From positions 55,208,690 to 55,272,689 of the forward strand of contig CM034236.1 in the NCBI GenBank assembly GCA_019916065.1: a stretch of 64,000 bases of DNA. The letters run 5' to 3'. The notes under the pieces were generated by a model, which was given only the letters and a program-made list of their open reading frames with translations, did no database searches and was not told where the DNA came from. Positions 45,510 through 58,740 of this stretch are shown piece by piece (the first letter of the stretch is position 1; the number at the start of each line of letters is the position of its first letter). The translations under genes and the position numbers were made by a program. Origin of the DNA: Vitellaria paradoxa. Lineage: Eukaryota > Streptophyta > Magnoliopsida > Ericales > Sapotaceae.

Positions 45510-46040
45510 GCCGCTGGCACGTGGACACCACTTGTTCCCAATCATACACCCTAACTCCCCTGTTTGGCAACGGTCCCTGCCCCACCCCCCGATTCGATGT
45601 GATTCTTGACCAATCCCGGGAATCCACTTACCCAAATTGAATCTAATAAGCCCATTTGTTTCAAAATTGAGTTGATCCGCATATGATATTGATTATTAAA
45701 CAACTACTTGTCACTCACTCCCCCCCCCCCCCCAAAAAAAAATCTATAGATTTGATCTCTTGATACGGGACTTGGCGGTGATGACGTGGTGTCAGGTCCC
45801 ATGATTTTCCCATCAAAACGGCAACGGTTTGGACTATCAATCGCCACGTGTAGAACGTATCGGTCAACAACGCGAATGACACCTTTCTCTCACCCTGGGA
45901 CAGGTGTCGCAAGCCCAAATCTGCCTTCGTTCACGTTAAAAATGCCGTGACTCCCCACCAGGCCATGCATCACGCACACCTCATCACATCACCGTTACAC
46001 TTCTCCGCCTATATATACACATCATCGCTTCCATATGGTA
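45510..46040 (+). promoter_or_regulatory. promoter of the small gene at 46.2 kb, with G-box/ABRE-like sites
   Basis: A TATA box CTATATATACAC lies at about 46009-46020. Upstream are three ACGT-core sites: GGCACGTGGAC (core 45518-45523), TGACGTGG (45782-45789) and GCCACGTGTAG (core 45845-45850), plus two 'aggtgtcgc/ggtgtcagg' repeats. The spacing of the TATA to the first ATG at 46163 fits a leader of about 110-130 nt. G-box/ABRE sites suggest bZIP or bHLH control (light, ABA or stress); this is inference. Confidence 0.55.
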
Positions 46041-46162
46041 GCCTATGTGAGTGACTACTAAGCAATCTTTGACGCGAAGCAGCTCCTTCGCCGCCATTGC
46101 GTGTTTTGATTGATCATCTTACTAAATTTGGAGTGTTTGAAGCAAAAAAAAAACGAAAAAAA

Positions 46163-46264
46163 ATGACCGTGAAACAACCTGTGAACGGCTCGCAAGATCG
46201 CGGCGATTCTGGTTCTGACCTCCAGAGATCCAATGGGTTTTTTTTCGCCGGAAGTGCAATTTAA
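46163..46264 (+). CDS. upstream ORF overlapping the main ORF
   Basis: The first ATG of the presumed transcript, preceded by an A-rich stretch, opens 33 codons (MTVKQPVNGSQDRGDS...) and stops at 46262-46264, inside the next ORF (start 46233) in a different frame. The composition is plausible for protein. Two readings exist: a regulatory uORF, or the true N-terminus separated from the rest by a one-base change in the T8 run at about 46237-46244. The sequence alone cannot decide. Confidence 0.45.
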   Translation: MTVKQPVNGSQDRGDSGSDLQRSNGFFFAGSAI

Positions 46265-46628
46265 CGGCGGAAATTTCGTCGGTAATCAATCTTCCGGTGA
46301 CGAGGCTTGTGTGAAGGTGTGTGCTGAGGAGCTGGAGATGGATCAAGAGAGTACTGGATCGTCGGAGGAGGTGGAGTCGCCGAGGTCGGTGGAGAGGCTA
46401 GTAGGGCAGTGGACGCGGAAGAAGATTGACTGCGTCCACAACCAAATATTGAGGATCAGAAAGGAAGATTCGCACCTCGGTAAGGACATCGGTGAGGGTT
46501 TGAGTGCCAAGGATAAGCTCTGGGGCCATCATCATCACCACCAGCTGGCTTCTTCGCCCATGGACCTTGTGCTTTTCTCGAGGCCTATCTTGCCTGCTTC
46601 TCCTCTCAGCGGCAAGACGATACACTGA
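46233..46628 (+). CDS. small plant protein of unknown function
   Basis: A 131-residue ORF (MGFFSPEVQFNGGNFVGN...). It has a Ser/Glu-rich acidic section (residues about 35-55, STGSSEEVESPRSVERL), a basic Trp-containing segment VGQWTRKKIDCVHNQILRIR, a run of five His and a hydrophobic/Pro-rich end (MDLVLFSRPILPASPLSG). There is no signal peptide, membrane span or family motif that I recognise. A promoter with TATA box lies 220 bp upstream. GC content is clearly above the surroundings, and a likely 3'UTR intron follows, so I regard it as a real gene. Its start is uncertain because of the overlapping upstream ORF. Confidence 0.6.
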   Translation: MGFFSPEVQFNGGNFVGNQSSGDEACVKVCAEELEMDQESTGSSEEVESPRSVERLVGQWTRKKIDCVHNQILRIRKEDSHLGKDIGEGLSAKDKLWGHHHHHQLASSPMDLVLFSRPILPASPLSGKTIH

Positions 46629-46640
46629 ACCAGTCAAGGT

Positions 46641-48008
46641 TCGTTCGTCTTCTTGTTTCTGTTCCGGCTCTATTTTGATGTATATTTTTCATTCTGATGC
46701 ATGATAGGGTCCAAAAATATTTGAAAATATCTGAGATTATCTAAAAATTTCTATATATTTTTATACATTCTTACATTTTTAAAATAAAAAAAAAAAAGTT
46801 TAATATCTTCAAAAAAAAAGTTGATAACTAAAATTCGGTTAATTAAATAGCAAAAATTTTTTCGCCTTCTCACCATGTATTCTAAGTTATCCAATGACAA
46901 CCACTTTAACTATTTTTTGTAGGGTAGTAGAAACTGTTCCAACGGATTGTAGAAACTGTTTCGACAGATTCAGGCGGTCAACTTCTGTCAAAACGGTTTC
47001 TACAATCCGTTTGGATGGATTGTAATGTAAAGAAATCATGACTGTGTAAAATTTTGAATCTGTGCAAATGGAAATCCAATCTGTCGGAACATAATCTTAC
47101 TATTCATCTTTAAAAAATGCGGCCTGAGCTGTGTGCATCAAACGCAAAAAATTTTCTCAAACCACATTTTATCTCACTTTTTTATCACTCAAAACACAAA
47201 CACACCCATAATAAAGTTCGGGGGATGTCTGGAATATAATACGCAGCGTTTAGAGTGTTAAAAAATGAAAAAATAAGAAAAAATGTGATTTGAGATAATT
47301 TTAACGTTTGGCGTTTCTAATCTAAATTATATGTTTTTAGAAATGAATAGTGTAATTTTTAAACTTTTACGGTAAAAAATTAGAGAGAAAAAGCGTAAGA
47401 ACAGTTTTTTTGATTTGTTCTTACGGATATATGTTAGAATTTTTTTAAAAGTTGTTAAACTTGTTGACTTCTGTGCAAAAAAATTGGAGAGAAAAACCGT
47501 AAGAATAGTTTTTCCAGTTCGTTCTTATAGATTATGTTAAATTAATTGAAATTTATTGAAAAGTTATTAAGATTTAAAAAAAAGTATTAGAGTTTGTAAA
47601 AATTTGTTAGAATACGTAAATATATATAAAAATTTTACGAAATACAAAATTATTAAAATGTGTTGTAACTGTTAGACATTTTCAAAACTTTTCCAAAATT
47701 TTTATTTGGTTTTCAGTAAACCAAACAGTGCTAAACGAAACTCATCACCCGATGGGAAATCCTTCTGCTACGGAAACATTGATTCCCTATTGATCTAAAA
47801 ATCAAATCTTTGATTTCCTAAGCTGACTTTCAAACGGAAAAACGCATGCACTGTCACAGGACTGGCATCTCGCCTAGATGTTCACGAGGGTCGCATGATT
47901 GAAGATCTGCCACGTGTTTCTGTAACTGAATTTGTTACTTTTTTATTTTGGCGATCAATGTTAATTAGTTCTGCTGGCTGACTTCTTTCCTGTCTTTGAT
48001 TTGGGCAG
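46641..48008 (+). other. probable 3'UTR intron of the small gene, holding MITE copies
   Basis: After the stop at 46628 there is a donor-like CAAG|GTTCGT at about 46640. At 48008 there is a polypyrimidine tract and acceptor TTTGGGCAG|GATGACGG. The sequence after it is less AT-rich, like an exon. Between them lie at least two TIR-type repeats: one at about 46706-47212, ending 'ctcaaaacacaaacacaccc', and one at about 47243-47733, starting 'gcgtttagagtg' and ending 'ccaaacagtgc'. Splicing is inferred. Confidence 0.45.
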
Positions 48009-48972
48009 GATGACGGCACTTGAGGTTCTCAGGACAGCACTTTGCAAAGAAAGAAAGTTGGTGTTACGTTGGATGTTTGTTACGTTTTCAGTTTTCTTTC
48101 TTAGGATTAAGACTAGTGACCAAAAACATGCGTAAAGAACCAGAGAGAAGGTGGTCATTTCGTCTGTAGCTGCTGCTGTATAGTTAGAAAGGAAATACAT
48201 TAGTTGATGACAACAAATACAAATCCAGCCTCTCTTGTTCTTTTGTATATTCCCATAACCAGAGAACAATAGCGCGATCAAACAAATGAAAATGTTGCGC
48301 CCGCGTAAGGGGTCTAAAAACAACTCCAGAGGTTTTTAAATTGCCCAAACAACAAACTATTGATGAGGCGGATTTGGGCAGCCGACATCAAGTTTGATGT
48401 CCACTCCATAACAGCATTTTTCTGATTGCTGGATTAAAAATCCATGAATATAGATATTCAAACCATTAAATTTTAATTTAATGATTCAGAAAGCCGATAT
48501 CGCACAATTGACAGCAGAGTTGCTATCAGCCTCCCTCCATTTCTGATCGGGCATTCTTTTGCTATTTGGATGCCAATGAGATTGCAAAACCAATATATCA
48601 AATTGACAGAATTTACAACTATAATCTTGTTGCTGAGTTAAAAAGGTTACCCATGTAGATTGGTCACGCTGAGAACATCATTGCTTCAGTCCTCAGCAGA
48701 TTATTATATCAGAATCTATGGTATGAGAAACAAGTTTCATAATGCCCACAAAAAATATAATTGGATGAAACATCAGTTTCAGTAGCAACTCCAACATCAT
48801 GGTCAATATAAGTAAAGTACCACAGAAATTTTAGAACTTTCAATAACATCGAATCTTAAAGAAACAGGGTTGATTGAACAGCAAAACAAAGTCTTAAAAG
48901 CTAGAAAATGTAAATGCATCATCAATTCTAGTCCAATGAGACCATTGGCAACAATCTAAGATGGAAACAATC
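48009..48972. other. end of the small gene's transcript and tubulin 3' flank
   Basis: 48009 to about 48170 may be the last, non-coding exon of the plus-strand gene. The segment from about 48700 to 48972 is presumably the 3'UTR of the minus-strand alpha-tubulin gene. The two genes converge. No further ORF with recognisable content. Confidence 0.4.
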
Positions 48973-50827
<1,855 letters not shown>

Positions 50828-51274
50828 GATCCCGTTTGATAATGTTTTTATTTTCTGTTTTTCTGTTTTCATTTTCAAAATTTTATAAATTAACAACAGA
50901 AACATATTTATTAAATCTGTTTACGTACACCAAGAGAAGCCCAGAAATAGCAAGATAGTAAAGCAAGTATGACAAAATAATTCAAAATGCAAAATAATGT
51001 AAGCAAAATATAAATTTAATAAAAGGAATAAATAATTAGTAACAATATTCTTTAATTCTGTTTAAATAATATTTTTCTCTTTTTCTTAAGAAAAAATAAC
51101 TTGTAAATAATGATTCCAAAATTTTTGTTTGATGATTATCAGTTTCAGATATTCTTTGTTTGGTAATAGATAAACGAGTTCTATACCAAGATAATTTTTG
51201 TTTACAATAATTCAATTGAAACATAAGATGAAATGAAATATAACTGATAAAAATATAGATGATGTAAATAAAGC

Positions 51275-51480
51275 TTTATTAATAAAAATGTAAATACAAT
51301 CTTTAATACAAGAACTTACTTGATATAAATGACTAGACTTGATACATCAGAGATAGCAGGATAAAAGGTAAGAAGTTTTGAGGAAACTGAAACAGAGAGT
51401 TTTGTTTTTCAGAAAGGCTCTGAATTTAATATCTGAATTCCTCCCTCAATGTTCTTTTCCGTCTCCTTTTATAGAGAGGA
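51275..51480 (-). promoter_or_regulatory. pararetroviral promoter and polyadenylation signal
   Basis: On the minus strand CTCTCTATAAAAGGAGAC (TATA at 51466-51473) is followed about 186 bp downstream by AATAAA (51275-51280). A TATA box with the poly-A signal some 150-200 nt later, so that the genome-length RNA is terminally redundant, is the normal pararetrovirus arrangement. Activity in the host is unknown. Confidence 0.55.
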
Positions 51481-51607
51481 AAAAGAATCATGTTACAGTT
51501 TTTTCCGTGATGGGTAATGATAAAGAGCCTGATTTCTTTTACAAAGATGACATAAAGCTTGACAAAGATAAAGCTAAAGGTGATAAATACATAAAGTTGA
51601 CATGAAT

Positions 51608-53180
51608 CTAAAAAGTGACATAAAGTTTGATGGCAATAGTTTCTTTGGCATGTGAGACTTGATGGCCTTTGGCATGACTTGATGGATGACTACAGGCGTG
51701 CAAGTCTGCAGTAGCTTGATAATCATTTTTTGGCTTTGGCTTTTGCTTTTGTTTTCTTTTCTGTTTGATAGGAGCAGATGGGGTAGCATTCTTGATAGGG
51801 GGAAGAACACCATAGCAGTCGTCTTCATTATCGTTACCAAGGTTAACCGAACTGAAGCTTTCAGCTGATGAGTTGGAGTTCTCACTTGATTCTTGTTCTT
51901 GTTCAGATAATGATTCCAATGCAACAAGTAGTTGCTTCTTTAATTCTGTTTTTGATGAAGTAGCTACAAGTTTTGATAAATTCTGGCTCTTCTAAAGGAA
52001 GAATTGTGTAGCAAATGATGATGATAATGCTTGATATTGCTGAAAATATTTTTCAATGGCTGGAGGAGTGACTTTGTCCATCTTGAAATACTCCCACCGT
52101 TTGACTTTGATTCTTCTGATTAATGATGAAATGGTTGGGCCTTGATGAAAATACTACCATTGGACAATCCATGCTAGGGAGAATTGTTGAAAAAAATAAA
52201 ATAAATAGGGAAAATTATTCATAGGGAAATGAGAAGGGATTTTAAATTGGTCTTAATAAATCTGGAGGCCTTGATAAGCTTGTTTGGGTAAAATTTCTAG
52301 AACTGGTCCAAACATATTCCACCATTCAATGAACCATGGTGGAAGGGTTTGATCAAATTTATTTTGGAAATAAAACATCTAAGAATGCCTGAATGTTTTG
52401 TTTTGATGATAAAAGGTATGATAGCAGGCTTTTTGATAATCCCAGTAGTTATAAGTGGATGGAACAAAATGTTGGAAGAATTCGCGAGGTTGATTTGGAT
52501 GTGCTCCCCAATCTTCAATGGTCAGAATTTTGATAATTTGGCAAGTGGAATAAGCTATTTGGGTTGGATCAAATTTGTCAGGGTAATGTTTGAATGATAC
52601 AGACTCAGTGTCAACCAAGATAAATTCATAGAATTTCTAGGTTTTTATGGAATTTGAGGTGATGAAATGATTATTTGGTAAAATATATAGTTTGGAGAAG
52701 GTTATGGATAGCTTGGTGATTGGGGGGATTTGTGAATGGGTTTTCATATTCCTGGTGGAGTCTAGTAATGAGATATGTTTGTGGTTTAGGAAAATACTGT
52801 GATTTTGATAGCGGAGAAATTTGGAAAATTTGTGTGGGGTTTGTCGACACCACCACATTTTTTGATGATGAAGGTATGGGGCCAAGAGTCACCATAGACG
52901 ATGAAGAGGGACGTGGAGCCATCTCTTTTGATATTCTAGTTGTGATTGTTTGAGCAAAGCTCTTATCAGCCACTTGATTTAATATCTGTTGTTGTTGTTT
53001 TTCTTCTTCAAGTAATTGGGTATACCAGTCACTGGAAGATAAGGGAAGAACCCTTGGAATGGTAGTTGGTAAGGGTGTGGTTTGACTGGAAGATGGTTTA
53101 ATAGGTATCATAGCATATGATTCTTTGGTAGTTGTTTGTTGGGTTGATGAAAAAGGTTTAATAGGTTTAGGAGGCATGGT
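51608..53180 (-). pseudogene. second ORF region of the pararetrovirus
   Basis: Downstream of RNase H an open stretch to 52671 begins around MPPKPIKPFSSTQQ. It is rich in Ser, Thr, Pro and Gln, with a short LLEEEKQQQQILNQVAD helix and 'TYLITRLHQEYENPF' near its end. Broken frames continue to about 51608 with a basic KQKRKQKQKPKPK stretch. Its position after the polymerase suggests a homologue of the poorly understood second ORF of Florendovirus-type genomes. Function unknown. Confidence 0.55.
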
Positions 53181-55110
53181 TTCCCTGCAAGAATTCACGG
53201 GTAAGGAAGTCAGGGATGGAATTTGCTTCTCCTTTGATGTATTCAATTTTATAATTAAAAACTGATAAAATAGCCTGCCATATTGCAAAAATCTATTTTG
53301 ATGTAATATTTTGAACATCTTTTTGTAAAACATGCTTAGCAGCCTTACAATCAATTCTGATTAAAATTTATTGGTTTAATAAATCACTTTGAAATTTTTG
53401 AATACATAATACAATAAATAAAATCTCTTTTTTAATAGTGTTATAATTCTTTTGGGCATTAATCCATGTTCCTGATGTAAATCGGACTAATTGTTCTTGA
53501 TGTTGACCAGGAAGATATTGTTTTAGAATACCACCGTATCTTAGATCTGATGCATCTGTTTCTACAATTTTATAAGCTAGAGGGTTTGCTATATGCAAAC
53601 ATGGCAAAGATTTAAGATGTTGTTTGAGTTGTTTGATAATTTGGGTATGCTCGGGAGACCATGGAGGAGGATTTTTCTTAAGTCTTTCTCTTAATGGAGT
53701 AACAATGATACTAAGTTTTTGATAACATTCTGAGATATAATTGAGGCTCCCTAAAAACCTCTAAAGTTATTTTTTATCTTTAATTTCATTAGGAAATTTA
53801 CTTGCAAATTCTAAAGCTCTTTCAATTGGAGTAATTGTTCCTTGATCAATGTAATGTCCAAGAAATCTTATCTTTGTTTGAAAGAGATTAATTTTTGATG
53901 GAGAAAGCACTAAACCATTTTTCTTTATAGTATAAAGGAAAGTGTTTAAATGCTTCCAATGAGATTGAATACTATTTGAAAAGATTAATATATCATCAGT
54001 GTATACTATTGAGAAATCAGAATATGGTTAAAGATGTCATTCATGATTTTTTGAGATTCACTTAGAGCATTTTTTAATCTAAAAGGCATTACATTCCATT
54101 CATATTGTCCAAAAAGGACAGTAAATTCTGTTTTATATTTATCTGGATTTGCCAAAATCCAGATTTTAAATCAAAATTTGAATATATTTTAGCATGTACA
54201 AGCCTTTGGCGGAGGTCTTACTTGTTAGGGATTGGATATCTTATCCACTGCAAAAAATCATTCAAAGGTTTGTAATTTATTACTAGCCTTAGAATTCCTC
54301 TTTCTATTTCAACATTTTTATTTACATAGAAAGCAGCACAACTCCAGGGAGATTTGGATGGTCTTATTAGTTTTTTATCTAATAAATCTTGGATTTCCTT
54401 TTTACAGTAATCCAAAAGTTCTTGATTCATTTGAATAGGTCTGGCTTTTGTTTTAATTTTTGATTATTGGAAATCTTTAATATAAGAAAGAGTAACTATA
54501 TGACTTTTCCTATTTCAAAATGCATTTGGAATGGTTGAAGAAGCTTATTTGATTATTTTATTTTTAAAATTCTCAATTGCTAATTGCAACTGACCATCTT
54601 GAAATTGAGTTTTGATTTGTTGGCATATTTTTTCTTGTTTTAAAAACATTAATTATTTTTCTTTTGATATGATTTTTGAAATATTATTTATTTGAATTTT
54701 ATCTATGGCTATATCTTTTAGAATATTCAAATCTTTAATACTTGGAGGATTAAGGAATTCAAATATAATTTCTTGGTCAAATATATTGGTAGAAATTCCT
54801 TTAGAAGATACAGTCATGGGTTGGATAAGATTTAAGAAAGGTATTCCTAATATTACTTCTCTATTTAAATCTTTTACTAAAATAAATAGAGTTTTTATGC
54901 ATATATTTTGATTACATACATGGACTTTTGTTAATTTATATTTGACTTTTAATGGCATACCATTGGCAGATGATAATCTTTCTTTTGTTGGTTCAAAGTA
55001 TTTTATGGGTATTAATCATTCCTGTATACAGTTAAGATCAGCACTAGAATCAAAGAGTGCAGTAGTATTAATAGTATATTCTTTATTAATTACAATTTTT
55101 AATTTTACAT
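53180..55110 (-). pseudogene. protease, reverse transcriptase and RNase H region of the pararetrovirus
   Basis: The aspartic protease site is at 55037-55054 and reads FDSSAD, so the usual DSG/DTG triad is altered. Reverse transcriptase follows: an 'IRPSKSPWSCAAFYV' block (about 54325-54370), the catalytic YTDD at 53992-54003 and the usual downstream 'RFLGSLNYIS'. RNase H is recognised by 'IVETDASDLRYGGIL' (about 53530-53575) and by a 'PDFLTREFL' ending near 53190. Several stops and frameshifts. There is no integrase, in contrast to LTR elements. Confidence 0.85.
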
Positions 55111-55649
55111 TCCATTTTTGATAGGATATTTGGGTTAATAGGAAAATATTATCTTTTTTATGTTCTTTATCATGAGTTAACAAGGTTTGTTGGTAAAAGG
55201 TTGAGGCTATAATATCATTAGAATGTTAATTTTTTAGAATTAATACTTGATTTGTTAATTCTTGAATTTCTGATTTTGATATTCCTAGTCCATGTTTTAG
55301 AGTTCTAATCTCTTTTTTGATTTCTTTTATTTCAAGTTTAATGTCTTCTACTGAAATTTTTTATGATTTTTGAGGTTGTTTAGCTTTTTTTAATATTGAA
55401 TCTAGATCATAACAATTTTCTACAACATTTTCTTTATTCTTTTTAGTCCATTGAAGGTTTTCTTTTAATTTTAATAAATAATTTCTTTTTAGATGAGGGT
55501 CTTCTATGTCTTCAATCATTTCCATAATTAGTTCTTGTTCTCTGGTAATAACATTACAATGACAGTTTTGTTTGATAATTTTGCTACTAGATGAATCATC
55601 AGATATTTATGTATTAGATTCAGTTGCTGATGTGATATTATCTATTTTA

Positions 55650-57643
55650 AAGCCATATTGAGAATTTTATTTTTCATGTTCTGATTCAGAATTACTTAAC
55701 ATCAATATTTCTAATTGTTTTTTGAGGTGTTCATCAATATCTAAGAAATTTATTTTACCTTTTAATGGGCAATTATTTTTATAATGTCCTATTTTTCCAC
55801 ATTTATAACACGTTTGAGGTATTTTCTGATTATTAATAAGTTTATTCGATTTTTTCTTATGTTGAAACTGGTTTGTTTTATTTTTATATGGGTTTTTGTA
55901 AAAATTATCTTGACTAGGTTGCCTTTTTCTTTTTATAATAGGGTTTCGATATTAGCTTCTTATGTTTTTTATATTTTCTTGATGGAGGTAAGTTTTGTTT
56001 GGCTAATCCAAATTGTTCACAAAACGTGCCTAACTCTTTGTGTGATTGTGTTAATTCTCTTTCTAGTCTTTGATTTAATTGGAAATTAGTACAAATTTCA
56101 AATGCTATATCTTTTATAGTGTCTGATATATCTGAAAATGTTAAATGTTCATAAGGTATTATGACTTCATTTTGTTCTCTTAATCTAGTTTTTACTTTTT
56201 CAGCAAATAATCTTGGTAATCCATCAAGAAATTTTTCTTTCCAGAACGGGAGACGTTGGTCATCTCTCATTCCAAGTTTTGTTAGAAATGTTTCTTCATA
56301 CCAGTGATAATCTTGAAGTTTTGGACATTTTAAGTTTTGGACATTTTAAGTTTGTTAAGAGTATAGACGATATTTCTTTAATTTTTGATGTGTTTCCTAT
56401 AAAATATTTAACAATAGAAAATATTAGGATATTGATAGCATCTTTTATTATTGTTGGATTATCATCTTCATTTTCGACTTTTATAGGTTCATTAAATTCA
56501 TCAGTTTTGATAGCGTTTAATATATTATCTCTTTCTGATTCAGTAAAATATTTATCCCACCAAGTTTTGAGTCTTCCAGAAAATCCGGATATAAAAATTT
56601 CTGCCACAGCTTTATCAGAACATTATTTTTTCATTTTATAAGCACTTGCAACCATTGTCATTTCTTGTAATTTATTAATTTTTTGATATTCTGTTAATCC
56701 ATCTAAATTCCATTTATAGATTCCAGTACCTTTGAAAAATTGAGTTGGTTCAACTAATTCTTCATATTGTTGATCTGGGAAAGATGGTATTGGATAATAA
56801 TTTTTTATTTGTTTTGTATTATGTTTGTTATGATTCCATTTGGCCATATTGATTGTTTGATCTTGAGGAGTAAAAGTTTCTAATATTTCTTCAACTTCTG
56901 GCCAAATGGAATGGCTTGTATTGTGATAATGTATGGATGGCTCTTATTGATGGATATGGTGTTTTAGGAGCAATCATAAATGTTAATGTGTTTTATAATT
57001 TTTTAATCTTATTATCAATATCTTGTATTAGATTTTTATCTTTTAATTGAGTATTGATTTTCTTAGGAATTTCATAAGGAATAAATAAATGTTTTTTATG
57101 TGAATTTTGACCTATTTCAGGTTCTGATTCCTGTAAATTATTTTCAATTCTGTTAAGTTGATCACTAATTGTTTTAAGATTTTGATTTGTAAAGTTATTC
57201 TGTTCTAAGATTTTTTGTATATCTCTAGATGTTATATCAGATTCTGATGGTGATTTCATTTTATAAGGTGAAGCCTTAATGATTGAATTTCTATATTGGA
57301 TAGATATTTCTTCATGAGGTGGATGGGTAGATTGTTTAATACCTTCTGATATATTCCATTGTTGGGGTTTTTGGGTAACATTTATTTCTTTGGTAAAAGG
57401 ATAATTTATAGAATTATTGGCGGCATAATCTTCAAACCAATCAAAAAACCTACAATGAGTTTTATAATTTTGAACATGTTTGTAGAATTTTTCTCTTATT
57501 GGTATTCTGGCAACTTCATCAAAATTTGATAAGAACCATTCTCTTTTTTGAGTGTTTTCGGATGATTCAAAATCTTTCTTTAATATACTTTCGTTCATAA
57601 TAAATTCTCTATTAATGACAAATATTTGAGGGTCGTCTTGCAT
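55650..57643 (-). pseudogene. coat-protein region with zinc knuckle of the pararetrovirus
   Basis: Open pieces at 57643-56993, 56847-56623, 56607-56296 and 56270-55914. The last contains 'LGTFCEQFGL', a phrase shared by plant pararetrovirus coat proteins. A CCHC zinc knuckle, CYKCGKIGHYKNNC, lies at 55769-55810. Lys/Asn-rich composition matches the family. Stops and frame changes separate the pieces, so no intact capsid protein can be made. Confidence 0.8.
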
Positions 57644-57649
57644 TTGAGA

Positions 57650-58740
57650 TTAAGTTAGGGACATATGTTCAGAAGATTTATCTTCATCATCTTTTTCTTG
57701 TTGATTTATTTGATCCGTATAAATAGGTTGGGGTATGGTTGATCTATTTCTAACTCTATTAAGCTTAAGAGGTTCATAATTGCTTGATGTTGGAATAGAG
57801 GAACAAGAATATATTGGAGGTTGATAGGAAGATCTTGGAGGTTGGTAGGGTTCTTTAGAATAAGAGGATCTAGAAGGTTGATAAGATTCATTAAAATTTC
57901 TTATTTGAAAATTAGAAAGTTTTGTAGATAAAAATTTAAGTTTAACAGATCCATTTGGGAGTTCTTCAATTTGTTGGAGTTTCTTATTTTCTATTTTTGG
58001 AGCGGGTATTTGATCTTTCAATTCCCATTCTACTAGGAGATTGATATCACTCCAAAGTATGGTTTGTGGGACTATTAAATTAGAATTTTCTTTTTGAGTT
58101 TGGAAAAATATTGTTTCTTCTTTAGGGCTAATGGGTTTAACTAAATGATCCATGATAGTGGTCATAGTTTTATAATGGATTTTATAGATAACAGCAAAAG
58201 AAATATTTTCAGGTTCCATATCATATCCTGATGTTTGTATTTTAAGAACAAGAGAGTTTAATATTCTAGTATCATGTAAAAAACTGGATAATTTGGGAAA
58301 CAATTAAAATATATAGGACCATTATATAAGCTAGTTTCAATAACTCTTAGTAAAGAGTCTTGAAATTTACGATGTATTTGATCTCTAAGACAGAGTAGAA
58401 TTGATGTGTTTAATCCACTTCTAGTTAATGTTTGGATAGCTACTTGAACTAATCCAAAGTGAATGTATGAATATTTTCTTGATGTTTTCTAATGATACTA
58501 GAATCAATGAGTTTGATAGATTGACATTCAGATGTAAATGGAACAGTTTGTTCAACTATTTTGATAGAATAATCAAAAGAAAAATACCATTTTTTGATAT
58601 GATAAACTTCTTTAATAGGAACATTAGGGATTTTCTAGTTTGATATAGGTTGTTGTAGATTTTGAATATTTTGTTCTTCTTGATTTATTATATTACTATT
58701 TTGGGATGAACTTGATGCCCTAGACATAGATCTATACAAG
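57650..58740 (-). pseudogene. movement-protein-like region of the pararetrovirus
   Basis: After an ATG near 58728, broken frames carry the core of the 30K-type movement protein: a short 'HFGLVQVAIQ' phrase near 58450 followed by 'GLNTSILLCLRD' and 'YNGPIYFNCFPN'. An open stretch 58303-57650 continues with a Pro/Ser/Tyr-rich linker (SYQPSRSSYSKEPYQPP). Movement proteins of this class open plasmodesmata. At least one frameshift and several stops occur before 58303. Confidence 0.7.

Noticed and set aside
46233..46628. Minus-strand ORF 46398-46637 as the real gene
   Set aside because: The promoter, TATA box and 3' splice signals are all on the plus strand.
51178..51200. Initiator-Met tRNA primer site of the pararetrovirus (minus strand TTGGTATAGAACTCG)
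   Set aside because: Only the first six or seven bases match the expected site; too weak to annotate, although the position after the poly-A signal is plausible.
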